A stretch of 64,000 nt of DNA from Microvirga soli (GTDB taxonomy: Bacteria; Pseudomonadota; Alphaproteobacteria; Rhizobiales; Beijerinckiaceae): positions 1 to 64,000 of the forward strand of contig NZ_JAERQE010000013.1 in the NCBI RefSeq assembly GCF_016734765.1, written 5' to 3'. The notes under the pieces are model-generated. The model was not told the origin of the DNA and did no database searches. It saw nothing but the letters and a program-made list of their open reading frames with translations. Shown piece after piece: positions 1 to 9,108 of this stretch. The position numbers and the translations under genes were made by a program. Position 1 is the stretch's first letter. Each line of letters starts with the position of its first letter.

Positions 1-12
1 AGCAGCGCCCAC

Positions 13-1896
13 ATGGTAGCCTCGGGCGACGAACACCGGCTCAGGCTCTCGCCGGAACAACCTGATCAGAAGTCACACCTAGCGAGTAAGAAGGGAGAGC
101 TTCTGGAGATTGAAGCATCTCTCCGCAACACACGCGATGAGGCGTCGCGGCTGGCCGACGAGCTCGGCAGGAATGCCATGCGTCGCAATGCACTCCTGTC
201 TGAAATTGAAGAACTCGAAAAGCGTAAAGCGAGTTCTGAGGATGAGCGGGCTTCGCTTGAGGCTACTCTTCCAGGGCTGCGCGCTGAACGCGATTCTGCC
301 ATGCGTACTCTTGAAACAGCGCGAGCCTTTCAGGCGCGTCAAGCCGCGCTTGAGCTGGAGCTCAGTCGCTTGGAAGGAGAGATTGGCGGCCTTGCCGACA
401 AGAAAGAAGAGCTGCTGGAGGCCGAGGCGAGGCTTCGCAACGCCCGTGAGGAGGCATCACGGCTAGCCGACGAGCTCGCCAGAAATGCGACGCGACGCAA
501 CGCACTCCTGTCCGAAATCGAAGATCTCGAGAAGCGCACCGCGAGCTTTGAGGATCAGGAGGACCAGCGCCAGGCGATCATGGCCGAAGTTGTCCAGCAG
601 CGTGCGCGGCGAGACGAACTCGCCGATGAATTCGAGCGCCTCGTAGCGCGCCGAGAACGCCTTATCGCAGAAGCTGCGGAGACTGGAGGCACAGACTCGG
701 CCGTGCTCCTTGAGGATCTCACTCGACTGCCGGCATGCCTTGAGGCCCCTGCGACGCTCCGTGGAAGCACGCGAACTGAGCATGAGGCATTGCACGTTGT
801 TACGAATTACCTCAAGGATCATCGTCTGGAGTATGGTGCACGCACCGTTCGTGCCTTCCATACGGCGCTCAAGATCAATGACAGCACTCAGCTGACCGTG
901 CTCGCAGGTGTCTCAGGCACCGGCAAAAGTCTACTCCCGCGCCGCTACGCTGAAGCGATGGGTATCCACTTCCTGCAGATTGCGGTGGAGCCGCGCTGGG
1001 ACAGCCCGCAGGATCTCCTAGGATTCTATAATTACATTGAGAAGAAGTACCGGGCGACAGAATTGGCTCGCCTGTTGGTCCACATGGATCCCTATACATC
1101 TAATAGCCTCCGCGACATGACCCATCCACGGAGTGACCATATGAGCCTCGTTCTCCTGGACGAGATGAATTTGGCCCGTGTCGAGTACTACTTCTCTGAG
1201 TTTTTGAGCCGATTGGAAGTCCGTCCCCGCTACGCCGAAGCCGGGGACGAGCGCAAGCGCAAGGACTCGATGATCCCGATCGATATCCGCGGCTTGAAGA
1301 AGTCGTTGTCGCTCTTTCCCGCGCACAATATCCTCTTCGCGGGCACGATGAACGATGACGAGAGCACCCAGGCTTTGTCGGACAAAGTACTGGATCGTGG
1401 TAACGTCCTGCAGTTTGCTGCTCCTCGTGAGTTCCACAAACCTACTGGAATTCAGAACGCTGAGCGTCCGGACGAGGCGCAGTCGTTCAAGTCGTGGCGA
1501 ACATGGGTTCATCCAGTCGACAGCCTTGCTCTAGCGCACCGTGAGAAAGCGGACGATGTCATCAGTAAGCTCGCTGACATCATGGAAGACTGTGGGCGTC
1601 CGTTCGGGCACCGTCTGCGCGACGCGATTCTGGCGTATACGGCCAACTACCCCGCTCCAGGCAACGGTGGCTTGGATGTACGGGAGCCCCTTGCCGACCA
1701 GGTCGAATTCCGGATTTTGCCGAAGCTGCGCGGTCTCGAAATCGACAGCCATCGCGATGCCTTCGACCGGCTTGAAACGCTTATCCGCGATGACTTGGCC
1801 GATCATGTGTTTGCTGAACGAATCGCGGATCTCCGGGAAAAGCAGACCAGAGGCAGCGGTCTATTTGTGTGGCGTGGACTGACGCGCGAGAGGTAG
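13..1896 (+). CDS. Coiled-coil McrB-like AAA+ ATPase (5' end may lie outside window)
   Basis: First gene of a three-gene operon. Residues 1 to about 230 are charged heptad-rich coiled coil containing a duplicated block (about residues 35-80 and 137-182, nearly the same sequence). The C-terminal half is an AAA+ domain: Walker A GVSGTGKS at 299-306, Walker B LVLLDEMN at 379-386, a sensor asparagine in GTMNDDES near 447, and SDKVLDRGNV carrying the likely arginine finger. This resembles McrB-type motor ATPases, whose classical signature is MNTxDRS; here it is MNDDES, so GTP use cannot be assumed. The frame is open to base 1 with no stop, so the true start may be upstream. The next gene begins 7 bases after the stop. 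Inferred role: oligomeric motor of a defence or restriction complex. Confidence 0.8.
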   Translation: MVASGDEHRLRLSPEQPDQKSHLASKKGELLEIEASLRNTRDEASRLADELGRNAMRRNALLSEIEELEKRKASSEDERASLEATLPGLRAERDSAMRTLETARAFQARQAALELELSRLEGEIGGLADKKEELLEAEARLRNAREEASRLADELARNATRRNALLSEIEDLEKRTASFEDQEDQRQAIMAEVVQQRARRDELADEFERLVARRERLIAEAAETGGTDSAVLLEDLTRLPACLEAPATLRGSTRTEHEALHVVTNYLKDHRLEYGARTVRAFHTALKINDSTQLTVLAGVSGTGKSLLPRRYAEAMGIHFLQIAVEPRWDSPQDLLGFYNYIEKKYRATELARLLVHMDPYTSNSLRDMTHPRSDHMSLVLLDEMNLARVEYYFSEFLSRLEVRPRYAEAGDERKRKDSMIPIDIRGLKKSLSLFPAHNILFAGTMNDDESTQALSDKVLDRGNVLQFAAPREFHKPTGIQNAERPDEAQSFKSWRTWVHPVDSLALAHREKADDVISKLADIMEDCGRPFGHRLRDAILAYTANYPAPGNGGLDVREPLADQVEFRILPKLRGLEIDSHRDAFDRLETLIRDDLADHVFAERIADLREKQTRGSGLFVWRGLTRER

Positions 1897-1902
1897 TGAA
1901 AG

Positions 1903-3486
1903 GTGGTTACAGTCGAAATCTGGCGACGCCCATGGGCTCTTGCTGAACGCACCCGACGCCACCGCACGAGTTTAGGAGACGGGCAGCCGCAGGTCGAAGT
2001 AGATCGTGACCACTCAGGTCCCCTCTGGATCTATGCAAAAGAGGGCGGCCGCTTGGTGGTAGACGGCCGTAGCGATGCTGCGGAGCCGGTACTTGGCTTC
2101 GCGATCAACGGCGATTCTCGTGTGCTCGCGCAACTGCCGCTCCCGCTCAGGCGCGCTCCGAGCCCAACAGTTAGGAGTGGCAGCAGCGATGTTCGGCTTC
2201 TTTGGCGATCCGTGCTTGAACGCCCGCCCGTCAAGAGCGACCCTCAAACTGAGGAGGAGATCGCCGCCCATCGTTTGCTGCTAAGGGCGGAGGCTGTTTG
2301 GGACAGGCTACGCGACGTTGACACCGCACTAGCTGATCCTGCGCGACTATGGGATGAGCTTCGCCGACGTTGGACCGAGGAGGATGACAACAGTCCGCCC
2401 AAGATGGACATCATCGTTCGCCACGCTGCGGCGCTGTCACGCACACTTGATGAGCTCGACCGTGCCCCGCGACGCATCCTGCGGCGGACACATCAGCAGG
2501 TGCCCATCTCCCGCGTTCAGGAGCTGGATCGCAGAGCCATGACTTGGCTCGTGCGGCAGCCGGGGGAGACCCTTGCCGAACGAGCAGGTGACAGGCAACG
2601 AATCCTGGCTGTAGCGCGAGAGGAGAATTTCGACACCCTTGAGAACCGGGTCCTGCGTACCTACGCCGAGCTCGCCCGGCAGGTCACTCGTGACTATCTG
2701 GAGCGCAACCAGCGGAAGCGCCTCACCAGTCGAGCACGGAAGGTTGAAGAATTCGGTCGCCGCTGCCGACGGTTGGCGCGCGATTTCGCTGATCAGGGCG
2801 TGCGACTCGCAGAACCAGGCGTGACACCGAACTTTGTTTTGCAGCAGAACGTCAAGTACCACAGGGTCTGGAATGCTTGGCTGGAACTCTTGGATCACAA
2901 TAAGGTTCTCGACGAACTTTGGCGCTGGCAGGCCCGCTCCTGGGAAGAGTTCTGCACCCTCACAGTCATGGTGGCCTTGGTGAGCGTGCCTGGAGCCCGG
3001 ATCATTGCCTCCGCGCCGCTGACCTTCCTGCAGGAGCAGAGCCGCGGGTCATGGGTTCAGCACGATAATCCTCTGGCCGTGGTTCACCTGCCGGAACAGG
3101 GGATAGTGGTAGAAGTGCGCTACCGAATGAAGAGTCCCGATCCGCGCCTGTCTGACTACGCCGCTCCGATCTGGATTCGCTTCGGGAGAACGGGGGACGT
3201 CGGGGGGTTCCTCAACAACGTTGCCATCTGGCCGATCTGGGATGCGGCCGGTGGCCTTGTAAAGGACGAAGCGGCTGAAATTACAGAAATTGTCCAGCAG
3301 GGACGTCGCGCTCGGATCACAGCAGGGATCGTCTTACGTCCAGTCAGCGACGAAGGAGAAGCGATCGCGGTGGAGACGGCCCATGCCCTTGTCTCGACGA
3401 TTGGTGTTGATGGACCCGCCCTCTGGGAAGGAATTGCAGCCCTCGGCCGCTTCCTCTCATCGAGGATCATGGCGGGTGACCACTGA
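1903..3486 (+). CDS. DUF2357/McrC-like partner protein, possible degenerate PD-(D/E)XK domain
   Basis: 527-residue protein, second gene of the operon; its GTG start lies 7 bases after the McrB-like gene and its stop overlaps the next start (TGATG). A beta-rich N-terminus is followed by a helical middle with LENRVLRTYAELA near residue 245, typical of DUF2357 proteins that accompany McrB-like ATPases. The C-terminal part has a strand-turn-strand (LAVVHLPEQG then IVVEVRYRMK, about residues 390-410) at the place where McrC-type nucleases carry PD...(D/E)xK. The visible residues are E-V-R, so the catalytic lysine appears replaced. It could be an inactive nuclease acting as adaptor, or the active site could lie elsewhere. 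Family assignment is by motif resemblance only. Confidence 0.65.
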   Translation: MVTVEIWRRPWALAERTRRHRTSLGDGQPQVEVDRDHSGPLWIYAKEGGRLVVDGRSDAAEPVLGFAINGDSRVLAQLPLPLRRAPSPTVRSGSSDVRLLWRSVLERPPVKSDPQTEEEIAAHRLLLRAEAVWDRLRDVDTALADPARLWDELRRRWTEEDDNSPPKMDIIVRHAAALSRTLDELDRAPRRILRRTHQQVPISRVQELDRRAMTWLVRQPGETLAERAGDRQRILAVAREENFDTLENRVLRTYAELARQVTRDYLERNQRKRLTSRARKVEEFGRRCRRLARDFADQGVRLAEPGVTPNFVLQQNVKYHRVWNAWLELLDHNKVLDELWRWQARSWEEFCTLTVMVALVSVPGARIIASAPLTFLQEQSRGSWVQHDNPLAVVHLPEQGIVVEVRYRMKSPDPRLSDYAAPIWIRFGRTGDVGGFLNNVAIWPIWDAAGGLVKDEAAEITEIVQQGRRARITAGIVLRPVSDEGEAIAVETAHALVSTIGVDGPALWEGIAALGRFLSSRIMAGDH

Positions 3487-5897
3487 TGCGGCGCGTGTCT
3501 GGTATTGATCTGAATGGCTGGCAGGATGTCGCTGCGCGCGATTGGGATCCTGAGGAGCCGGATGAGCGGCTCCCCGAACCTTTAATCCTAGACGGTGGTG
3601 TTAGAAGCGTGGCCGTTAGCCAGCTGTCCGGGGAGTGCATCGGTGGTCCTCAGGCTTCGTTGGCTCCGCACGGACGAGGAAAGGGGTGGGGACTGATCGG
3701 AGCTGAAAATCGACGTGTGTCCATTGCGGAAATCTGTGATGCCATTGCGACCGGCGCACCAGACGTGGACATCGGAGCTTATGCAGCGGCAGTAGACGCC
3801 CTCACGCGCGACGCCGAAGATGTGATCATTGCGGTTCCGGACCATCCGAGCTTCGATGAGGCTGCACAGGGAAGAGTACTGGCGCTCTTTCGCCGTGTCC
3901 GACGTGCTCACCGTCTCCTCTGGCGACCAGTGGCGCTTTTCCTCGATGCGCTGGAACGTCAAATTATTCCAGCTGACGCAGATGGTGCGAAGTTCCGGTT
4001 CCTGATCCATTGCGATGATGGCATCGAAGTCCAAACGCTCCGCCTCCGAAAGGACAAAGAACACCATGGCCATGTAGCGCCAGAGCGGGATGGATATGGA
4101 TCGAAGATCCTTTCGCAGTTTGGGCTCAGGCAATTCGACGATCGTGTCCACGCTGCCGTCCTAAAGGCAAACCCCCTGCTGGCTGATGGGCGATGTGAGC
4201 AAAGTACGCTCGCCATTGAACTCCTTTTTGGAAGGAAGAGGCCTGGCGACACACAGATCCTGCGGCACGACAATGGCAACTGGTTCGACGTGATCGCACC
4301 CGATATTTCGCCTCAGACGCTCCTCAAACTGGAGCATATTGATCATGTCCCGGCCTTTGAAGATGGCGAACCAGTTTCTGGAACCTTCTTCGTAACCCCT
4401 TTGGCTGACCGCTTCGCACACCCACTCGTCAAGACCCTTGAACAGTACTTTGGTCGACTGGAGACGCTCGACTGGAGTGGGACGGCACGCGGAGCCCTTT
4501 TTGCCGGGCGTCTGATCGAACGCGGTCTGCCGCACTACTTTGACCATCTTACACCCATTGGCCTTGCTGTGCTTAGAGGGGATGAGCCAGGATTTGAAGA
4601 TCTTGTTGGAAGTGAAGCGACCCTTCCGGCCAACAGAGAGTATGTCTCCCCTCCATACCACGATCTAAGGTGGCTCCGCGGAAAAACCGAAATCGATTTC
4701 TATGTGTTGAAAGGGGACACAGAAGTTCGGCATTGGCAGGTGGAATTGGAGAGTGCGCCTCCTCGCGATCTCGCTGTCGAACTTCGCCTACGGCAGACAC
4801 CAGGGCAGAGCTGGGCAAAGCTGTCTCTGACCTCGCCTGACTGGGAACCGCTGCAGCGGAATCCGATCTTTCTGGATTGGGCGAAGCTGACACCCGACGC
4901 TAGGACCCCTGCGGAGGTTCTGGAGGAGCTCAGAACTCCACCTCCAACCATTCCAGAACGGGTCGTCGAACGGCCTCATGATGAGTTTTGGAGGGGAAGC
5001 AATCGGTTCGAGGGCATCTCAACTGTCGTAAGGCAGATGACGCGCAGTGGGAGACTTGATCCCGATCGGCTTGCAAAGCTGCTGTCGCGTTCACTGCGTG
5101 ATCCAGTAACAGGAACGCGATTCTGGCCGGTTGGAACGGATGGCACACTGCCTGATACGCTTTCCCCCGAAGAAAAAGCGGATTTCACATCTATCCTAGA
5201 CGCTCTAGACGTGCAGATTCAGAGAGCCTCCCTCCAGAACCCACCTGCTGACAACCATCGCCTTCGATGTCTCACTTGGACATTCACTCTCTGCCCCGAG
5301 GCCACAAAGCAAGCGATCGTAGAAGCACTGGAGGCTGATACAGCAAGGAAGCGCCATCCTCTCCTGATGCCGAATCGCGCCCGGACTGTTTTGACGCAAG
5401 GAGCAGGCCGCAGCATCACTGGAGTGGAGAATCTAAAGAGGGTGCTTACAGTTCTTGCTTCCCGCGCAGCCAATACGGACACTCTGAATGCGCTCGCCAT
5501 GATCCTGTCACGTCGCGAGGAGGCACCAAAGGCTCTAACGGGATCCTTGGTCGATAAGTTGGTCAAAATGCTGTCGCAAGAACTTGTCCAGCTCACAAGC
5601 CAGAGATCCTTCAGCATGAGGTTCAGGAACGCATTGCTGGCATTGGCGGGGCTATTTCGCTACCGCGAGGTTGAGAGATATGCGTTGCTGGCTGGGAGGG
5701 ACCCTTTAGCACAGACTATCCGCACGAACCTTGATGAAGTGAGCCGGCTTCTTGACAGCCATCGGCGAGCCGTTCGGCAGTACCCAGAAAAGAAACGTAC
5801 GATTGCCAGTATCCGAGAGTTCCTCGACGGGCAGGGCGATCCGAACATTCTTTTGCTGATCGAAGATATGACAGGCGACGATGTGAATGATGACTAA
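3486..5897 (+). CDS. Large protein with Hsp70/actin-like N-terminal fold, third gene of McrB-like operon
   Basis: 803 residues, start codon overlapping the previous stop. The N-terminal third has the rhythm of an Hsp70-like nucleotide-binding domain: DVIIAVPDHPSFDEAAQ near residue 117, a helical segment ending LLWRPVALFLDALE near 150, and a strand pair RFLIHCDDGIEVQTLRLR near 170 where these proteins have their second phosphate-binding loop. The phosphate-loop glycines are poorly conserved (CDDG in place of a GGG-type loop), so nucleotide binding is uncertain. The C-terminal 350 residues are mostly helical with no motif I recognise. Translational coupling argues that all three products act together. 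Confidence is high that it is a gene, modest on the fold. Confidence 0.6.
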   Translation: MRRVSGIDLNGWQDVAARDWDPEEPDERLPEPLILDGGVRSVAVSQLSGECIGGPQASLAPHGRGKGWGLIGAENRRVSIAEICDAIATGAPDVDIGAYAAAVDALTRDAEDVIIAVPDHPSFDEAAQGRVLALFRRVRRAHRLLWRPVALFLDALERQIIPADADGAKFRFLIHCDDGIEVQTLRLRKDKEHHGHVAPERDGYGSKILSQFGLRQFDDRVHAAVLKANPLLADGRCEQSTLAIELLFGRKRPGDTQILRHDNGNWFDVIAPDISPQTLLKLEHIDHVPAFEDGEPVSGTFFVTPLADRFAHPLVKTLEQYFGRLETLDWSGTARGALFAGRLIERGLPHYFDHLTPIGLAVLRGDEPGFEDLVGSEATLPANREYVSPPYHDLRWLRGKTEIDFYVLKGDTEVRHWQVELESAPPRDLAVELRLRQTPGQSWAKLSLTSPDWEPLQRNPIFLDWAKLTPDARTPAEVLEELRTPPPTIPERVVERPHDEFWRGSNRFEGISTVVRQMTRSGRLDPDRLAKLLSRSLRDPVTGTRFWPVGTDGTLPDTLSPEEKADFTSILDALDVQIQRASLQNPPADNHRLRCLTWTFTLCPEATKQAIVEALEADTARKRHPLLMPNRARTVLTQGAGRSITGVENLKRVLTVLASRAANTDTLNALAMILSRREEAPKALTGSLVDKLVKMLSQELVQLTSQRSFSMRFRNALLALAGLFRYREVERYALLAGRDPLAQTIRTNLDEVSRLLDSHRRAVRQYPEKKRTIASIREFLDGQGDPNILLLIEDMTGDDVNDD

Positions 5898-5988
5898 GGG
5901 GTCCCCACGCCGTAGATAGGTCGCTCTGGCTTAGCATCATGAAGGGGCTAGTGGATAATCTGGCGCCCCTAGTGATCTCCCGAACTGC

Positions 5989-6825
5989 TCAAGTGTGCCC
6001 TAGCGCAGACGGGTATTGCAGATGATCTCCTCTTGTACCCCCGCCTGATCGACTAGCGTGTGAGCCTGGTGCATCTTCAACGGGATGATACCCAAGTCGA
6101 CGCGAGATGGCAGCCGCAGTGTCAACCACCAACGGAGCGAGCCGTGGAAAGGCGTTGGGTTGCAGTCGGGTTGCTGGTCCGGCGATCCCGACGGCAGCGA
6201 TAACAGACCCGCTATGATCGCGGATTGGTGCGGCAATGCTGTTGACTCCGTCGCGCCACTCGGCCCGGTATACAGCGAAGCCCTGGATGCGGACTTGAGC
6301 CAGTTCCTCTTGGAGTGCCCCAAAATCTGTGATGGTCGTGTCGGTATAGCGCTCGAGCCGGCCTTCAAGGCTTGCAATCTGCTCAGGTGGGAGGAAGGCC
6401 AGCATCGCCTTGCCAGTGCCAACGCAGTATAGTGGCGCTCGGGAGCCGACCTTTGTGAAAGCTCGGACGGGCTCAGCACTTTCGATTTTGTCGATGTAGA
6501 CGACGTCGAACCCATCGCGGACGGAAAGATGCACGGTCTCTTGCGTCATTTCCGAAAGGCGCGCCAGGAAGCCCGCGCTCTCCTTCTTGACATCGAGCCG
6601 TGCGACGACCTGAGAACTCAACTCCCATAGTTTAAGTGTTAGCTCATACCGGCCGAGTTCACCGACACGGCGCGCAAAGCCGTTGGCTTCCAGTGTGCGC
6701 AGGAGCCGGTGGACGTTGGTCTTGGTGAGAGCAAGCTCTCGCGCCAATTCGGTCACTCCTCGCGGTTGCTCGCTCCCCGCCAGGGCTTCGATAAGAGCGA
6801 ACATTTTCGTGACGCTTTTGTCCAC
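5989..6825 (-). CDS. IclR-family transcriptional regulator
   Basis: N-terminal winged HTH (KSVTKMFALIEALAG, then TELARELALTKTNVHRLLRTL) and a C-terminal IclR effector domain (SVRDGFDVVYIDKIES, CVGTGKAMLAFLPPEQ, GFAVYRAEWRDGVNSIAAPI). The reading frame stays open to a TTG at 6927, but the GTG at 6825 is preceded by a purine-rich GAGGAAGCGAGAG and sits just before the HTH, so I take that start. It follows the substrate-binding protein gene on the same strand and probably controls the divergent lyase/importer promoters at 9.1-9.4 kb, where repeated GTTC-N9-GAAC-like sites occur. It may repress or activate depending on the catabolic intermediate bound. Confidence 0.88.
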   Translation of the reverse strand: MDKSVTKMFALIEALAGSEQPRGVTELARELALTKTNVHRLLRTLEANGFARRVGELGRYELTLKLWELSSQVVARLDVKKESAGFLARLSEMTQETVHLSVRDGFDVVYIDKIESAEPVRAFTKVGSRAPLYCVGTGKAMLAFLPPEQIASLEGRLERYTDTTITDFGALQEELAQVRIQGFAVYRAEWRDGVNSIAAPIRDHSGSVIAAVGIAGPATRLQPNAFPRLAPLVVDTAAAISRRLGYHPVEDAPGSHASRSGGGTRGDHLQYPSALGHT

Positions 6826-6950
6826 CTCTCGCTTCCTCGCTTGTGGTTCCGTAGAAATCGGGTCAAAGGGCGGGGGCGTCGCGACCGTTCGCAGGGAAAC
6901 CTTTGCGAAGCGGCCAGACAAACCCAAGCCTTCGACCCGGACGTACCTGA

Positions 6951-8183
6951 TCAGGCTGGCCGAGGGAAGACCGGCTTGGCCGATGAGAACTCCTCTGGCA
7001 AGATGAGTTCAATGTTGTTGCCCAGAACCTGAAGGTTGGACGACAAAGCACCGGTGTTCTGTCCATTCACGAACTTCGTCGGACCGTAGGGTAGCATATG
7101 GTCTTTGAAGGTGCTTGAGGCCAGCGCGGCAACGATCGCGTCGCGCTTGTCAGATCCAGCGCGCTCAAGCGCGTCTGCCAGAAGCTCAATAGCGTTGTAG
7201 TTCAACCAGAGCTCGTAGGAGAAATCGAGCCCCGCGGCCTCTACCTTCTTGCGCAGGTCGAGTGCCTTCTGGCTTTTCGGATTGTACCAGTGATTACAAT
7301 CCATGGCGTACTGCGCAGCTTCTGGGGACTCGCGCAGGAAGCGGAAGCTCGTGGCTCCGCCGCCAATCACCGAGTAGATGCCCTTCAGCTGGACCTTCTG
7401 CTGGTGAAGCGTGCGGACGAGCAGCACATATTCATTGTAGAAATTGCCGATCATTAGAAGGTCGGGCTGTCGCTGTTTGATGCGCAAAACGATGTTGGTA
7501 AAGTCACGCATCGGATTTGGGTGCAGAATTGTGTCGACGATCTCGAAATTATGCTTAGGCAACTCCTCAATCAGACGCTTTTGCGCGCCGGATCCGGTCT
7601 CCGACTCCTCATGCACCAGCATGACTGTTTTGACAGGTTTTCCAGCTGCATCGTTAATCTTGACTAGGCGCTCGACAGCCTCCCTGGCGATCTGCCCGTA
7701 TCCAGGCGAGAATCGAAAGGTCGACGGCTTGTCCTTGGAAATGACGAGGTCCGAGGTTGTCAGGTCACAGACATGCGGAAGATTGTAGCGGGTCGCGGCT
7801 TGAGACGTGGCGATGCCGATGGCGCTCGCGTAGGGGCCCACGAAGGCTGAGACGCCCGACTCGGCCAGCTTTTCGAATTCGGAGAGGCCGACATCGACCT
7901 TACTCTGGTTGTCCGAGAGAACCGCTTCCAGCTTCGCGCCGCCCAGCGACTTGATTCCTCCAGCTGCATTGATCGCGTCAATCGCCATGGTCGCCCCAGT
8001 ACGGCACTGGCCGCCCGAATAGGCAAGAAAGCCAGTCACGGGATGCTGAACGCCGATGCGGATCGTGGCAGGTTGCGCACGCAGCACGGCTGGGAAACCG
8101 ATGCTAGCGACGCCGGCTGCGCCCGTTATCAGTAGGTTCCGGCGTGAGATGCCGTTTGTGCCGCTGACTATAGTCTTGGTCAT
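6951..8183 (-). CDS. Branched-chain amino acid-type ABC transporter substrate-binding protein (Tat signal)
   Basis: Periplasmic binding protein of the Leu/Ile/Val family, about 410 residues. The start at 8183 is fixed by a strong GGAGGG ribosome site just upstream; the frame runs on to 8435 but that part looks untranslated. The N-terminus carries a twin-arginine-like motif SRRNLL followed by a hydrophobic stretch ending LRAQP. Then comes IRIGVQHPVTGFLAYSGGQC, the usual first strand of this fold. The matching permease and ATPase genes lie on the opposite strand at 9.4-12.7 kb, with the lyase gene between. The substrate is unknown; context suggests an amide, imide or dicarboxylate rather than an amino acid. 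Confidence 0.9.
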   Translation of the reverse strand: MTKTIVSGTNGISRRNLLITGAAGVASIGFPAVLRAQPATIRIGVQHPVTGFLAYSGGQCRTGATMAIDAINAAGGIKSLGGAKLEAVLSDNQSKVDVGLSEFEKLAESGVSAFVGPYASAIGIATSQAATRYNLPHVCDLTTSDLVISKDKPSTFRFSPGYGQIAREAVERLVKINDAAGKPVKTVMLVHEESETGSGAQKRLIEELPKHNFEIVDTILHPNPMRDFTNIVLRIKQRQPDLLMIGNFYNEYVLLVRTLHQQKVQLKGIYSVIGGGATSFRFLRESPEAAQYAMDCNHWYNPKSQKALDLRKKVEAAGLDFSYELWLNYNAIELLADALERAGSDKRDAIVAALASSTFKDHMLPYGPTKFVNGQNTGALSSNLQVLGNNIELILPEEFSSAKPVFPRPA

Positions 8184-8217
8184 GTGTTCCCTCCTGGCTT
8201 CTGTTCTGGACAAGCGC

Positions 8218-9108
8218 TCAGTAGTTGAGACGACCAACGTCGCTTGAGGCATAGAGCGCATCGAGCTTCCGCACCTCCTGCATGCCCAGCAGGTCGAAAA
8301 ACTCTTTAAAGCTGACAACATCCTCCCGAATGGCAGCGATATCGCCGGTGTCCTTAAGATGTCGTAGGATTTCGCGTGCGGCGCGGATCGCCCCAAACAT
8401 CGCCCAGTTCGGATAGATCGCGACCTTAAATCCATGCGCCTCGATTTCTGAGGCCTTCAGGAAGGGCGTCTTGCCGCTCGATGCCATGTTGTAAAGATGA
8501 GGTCCAGAAACCGCGCCAATAATCGCGCCTAGATGCTCTTCAGCCGGTGCCTCTATAAAGATGATATCCGCGCCAGCCTCGCGATAGGCGTTGGCGCGCT
8601 CGATCGCTTTCTCGAGGCCCTCGACAGCGATCGCATCGGTTCTCGCAATAATTGTGAAATCCGGGTCGCGCCGGGCATCAACGGCTGCCTTGACCTTTGC
8701 CACCATATCAGCCTGACTGATGAGCAGCTTGCCATCCATGTGACCACAGCGCTTGGGGAAGACTTGGTCTTCGAGGTGAATTGCAGCGGCGCCGGCTTTC
8801 TCAAAGCATTGAATCGTACGCCTGACGTTCAGAGGGCCACCATAACCGTTATCAGCATCCGCGATCAGCGGGAGACCGCTTGCGTCTACGATGCGGCCAG
8901 CGTTGTCGGCCATCTCGGTCATACTCAACAGGCCAATGTCGGGTGTGCCGAGCCTGACGGCGGTGGTGCCGGCGCCAGACATGTAGACGATTGGAAATCC
9001 GACCTCCGCCACAATCCGTGCGAACAGCGCGTCGGCTACACCTGGTACCACTCGGAGGCCTGGCTCCGCCAGGAGCCGCCGAAACTGTGTCGTCAATCGT
9101 ACGCTCAT
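8218..9108 (-). CDS. Isocitrate lyase/PEP mutase-family lyase (2-methylisocitrate or 2,3-dimethylmalate lyase-like)
   Basis: 296 residues, TIM-barrel enzyme of the ICL/PEPM superfamily. Visible signatures are PIVYMSGAGTTAVRLG, the metal-binding DADNGYGG near residue 89, AAIHLEDQVFPKRCGH with the mobile-loop cysteine KRCGH near 125, and IIARTDA. The KRCGH loop is characteristic of the lyase branch (isocitrate, methylisocitrate and dimethylmalate lyases). The start is preceded by GAGGAG. It is divergent from the liv genes and lies 34 bases upstream of the binding-protein gene, so probably co-transcribed with it. In this locus it is a good candidate for the final C-C cleavage of a hydroxylated dicarboxylate made by the LeuCD-like hydratase; exact substrate not determinable. 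Confidence 0.85.
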   Translation of the reverse strand: MSVRLTTQFRRLLAEPGLRVVPGVADALFARIVAEVGFPIVYMSGAGTTAVRLGTPDIGLLSMTEMADNAGRIVDASGLPLIADADNGYGGPLNVRRTIQCFEKAGAAAIHLEDQVFPKRCGHMDGKLLISQADMVAKVKAAVDARRDPDFTIIARTDAIAVEGLEKAIERANAYREAGADIIFIEAPAEEHLGAIIGAVSGPHLYNMASSGKTPFLKASEIEAHGFKVAIYPNWAMFGAIRAAREILRHLKDTGDIAAIREDVVSFKEFFDLLGMQEVRKLDALYASSDVGRLNY

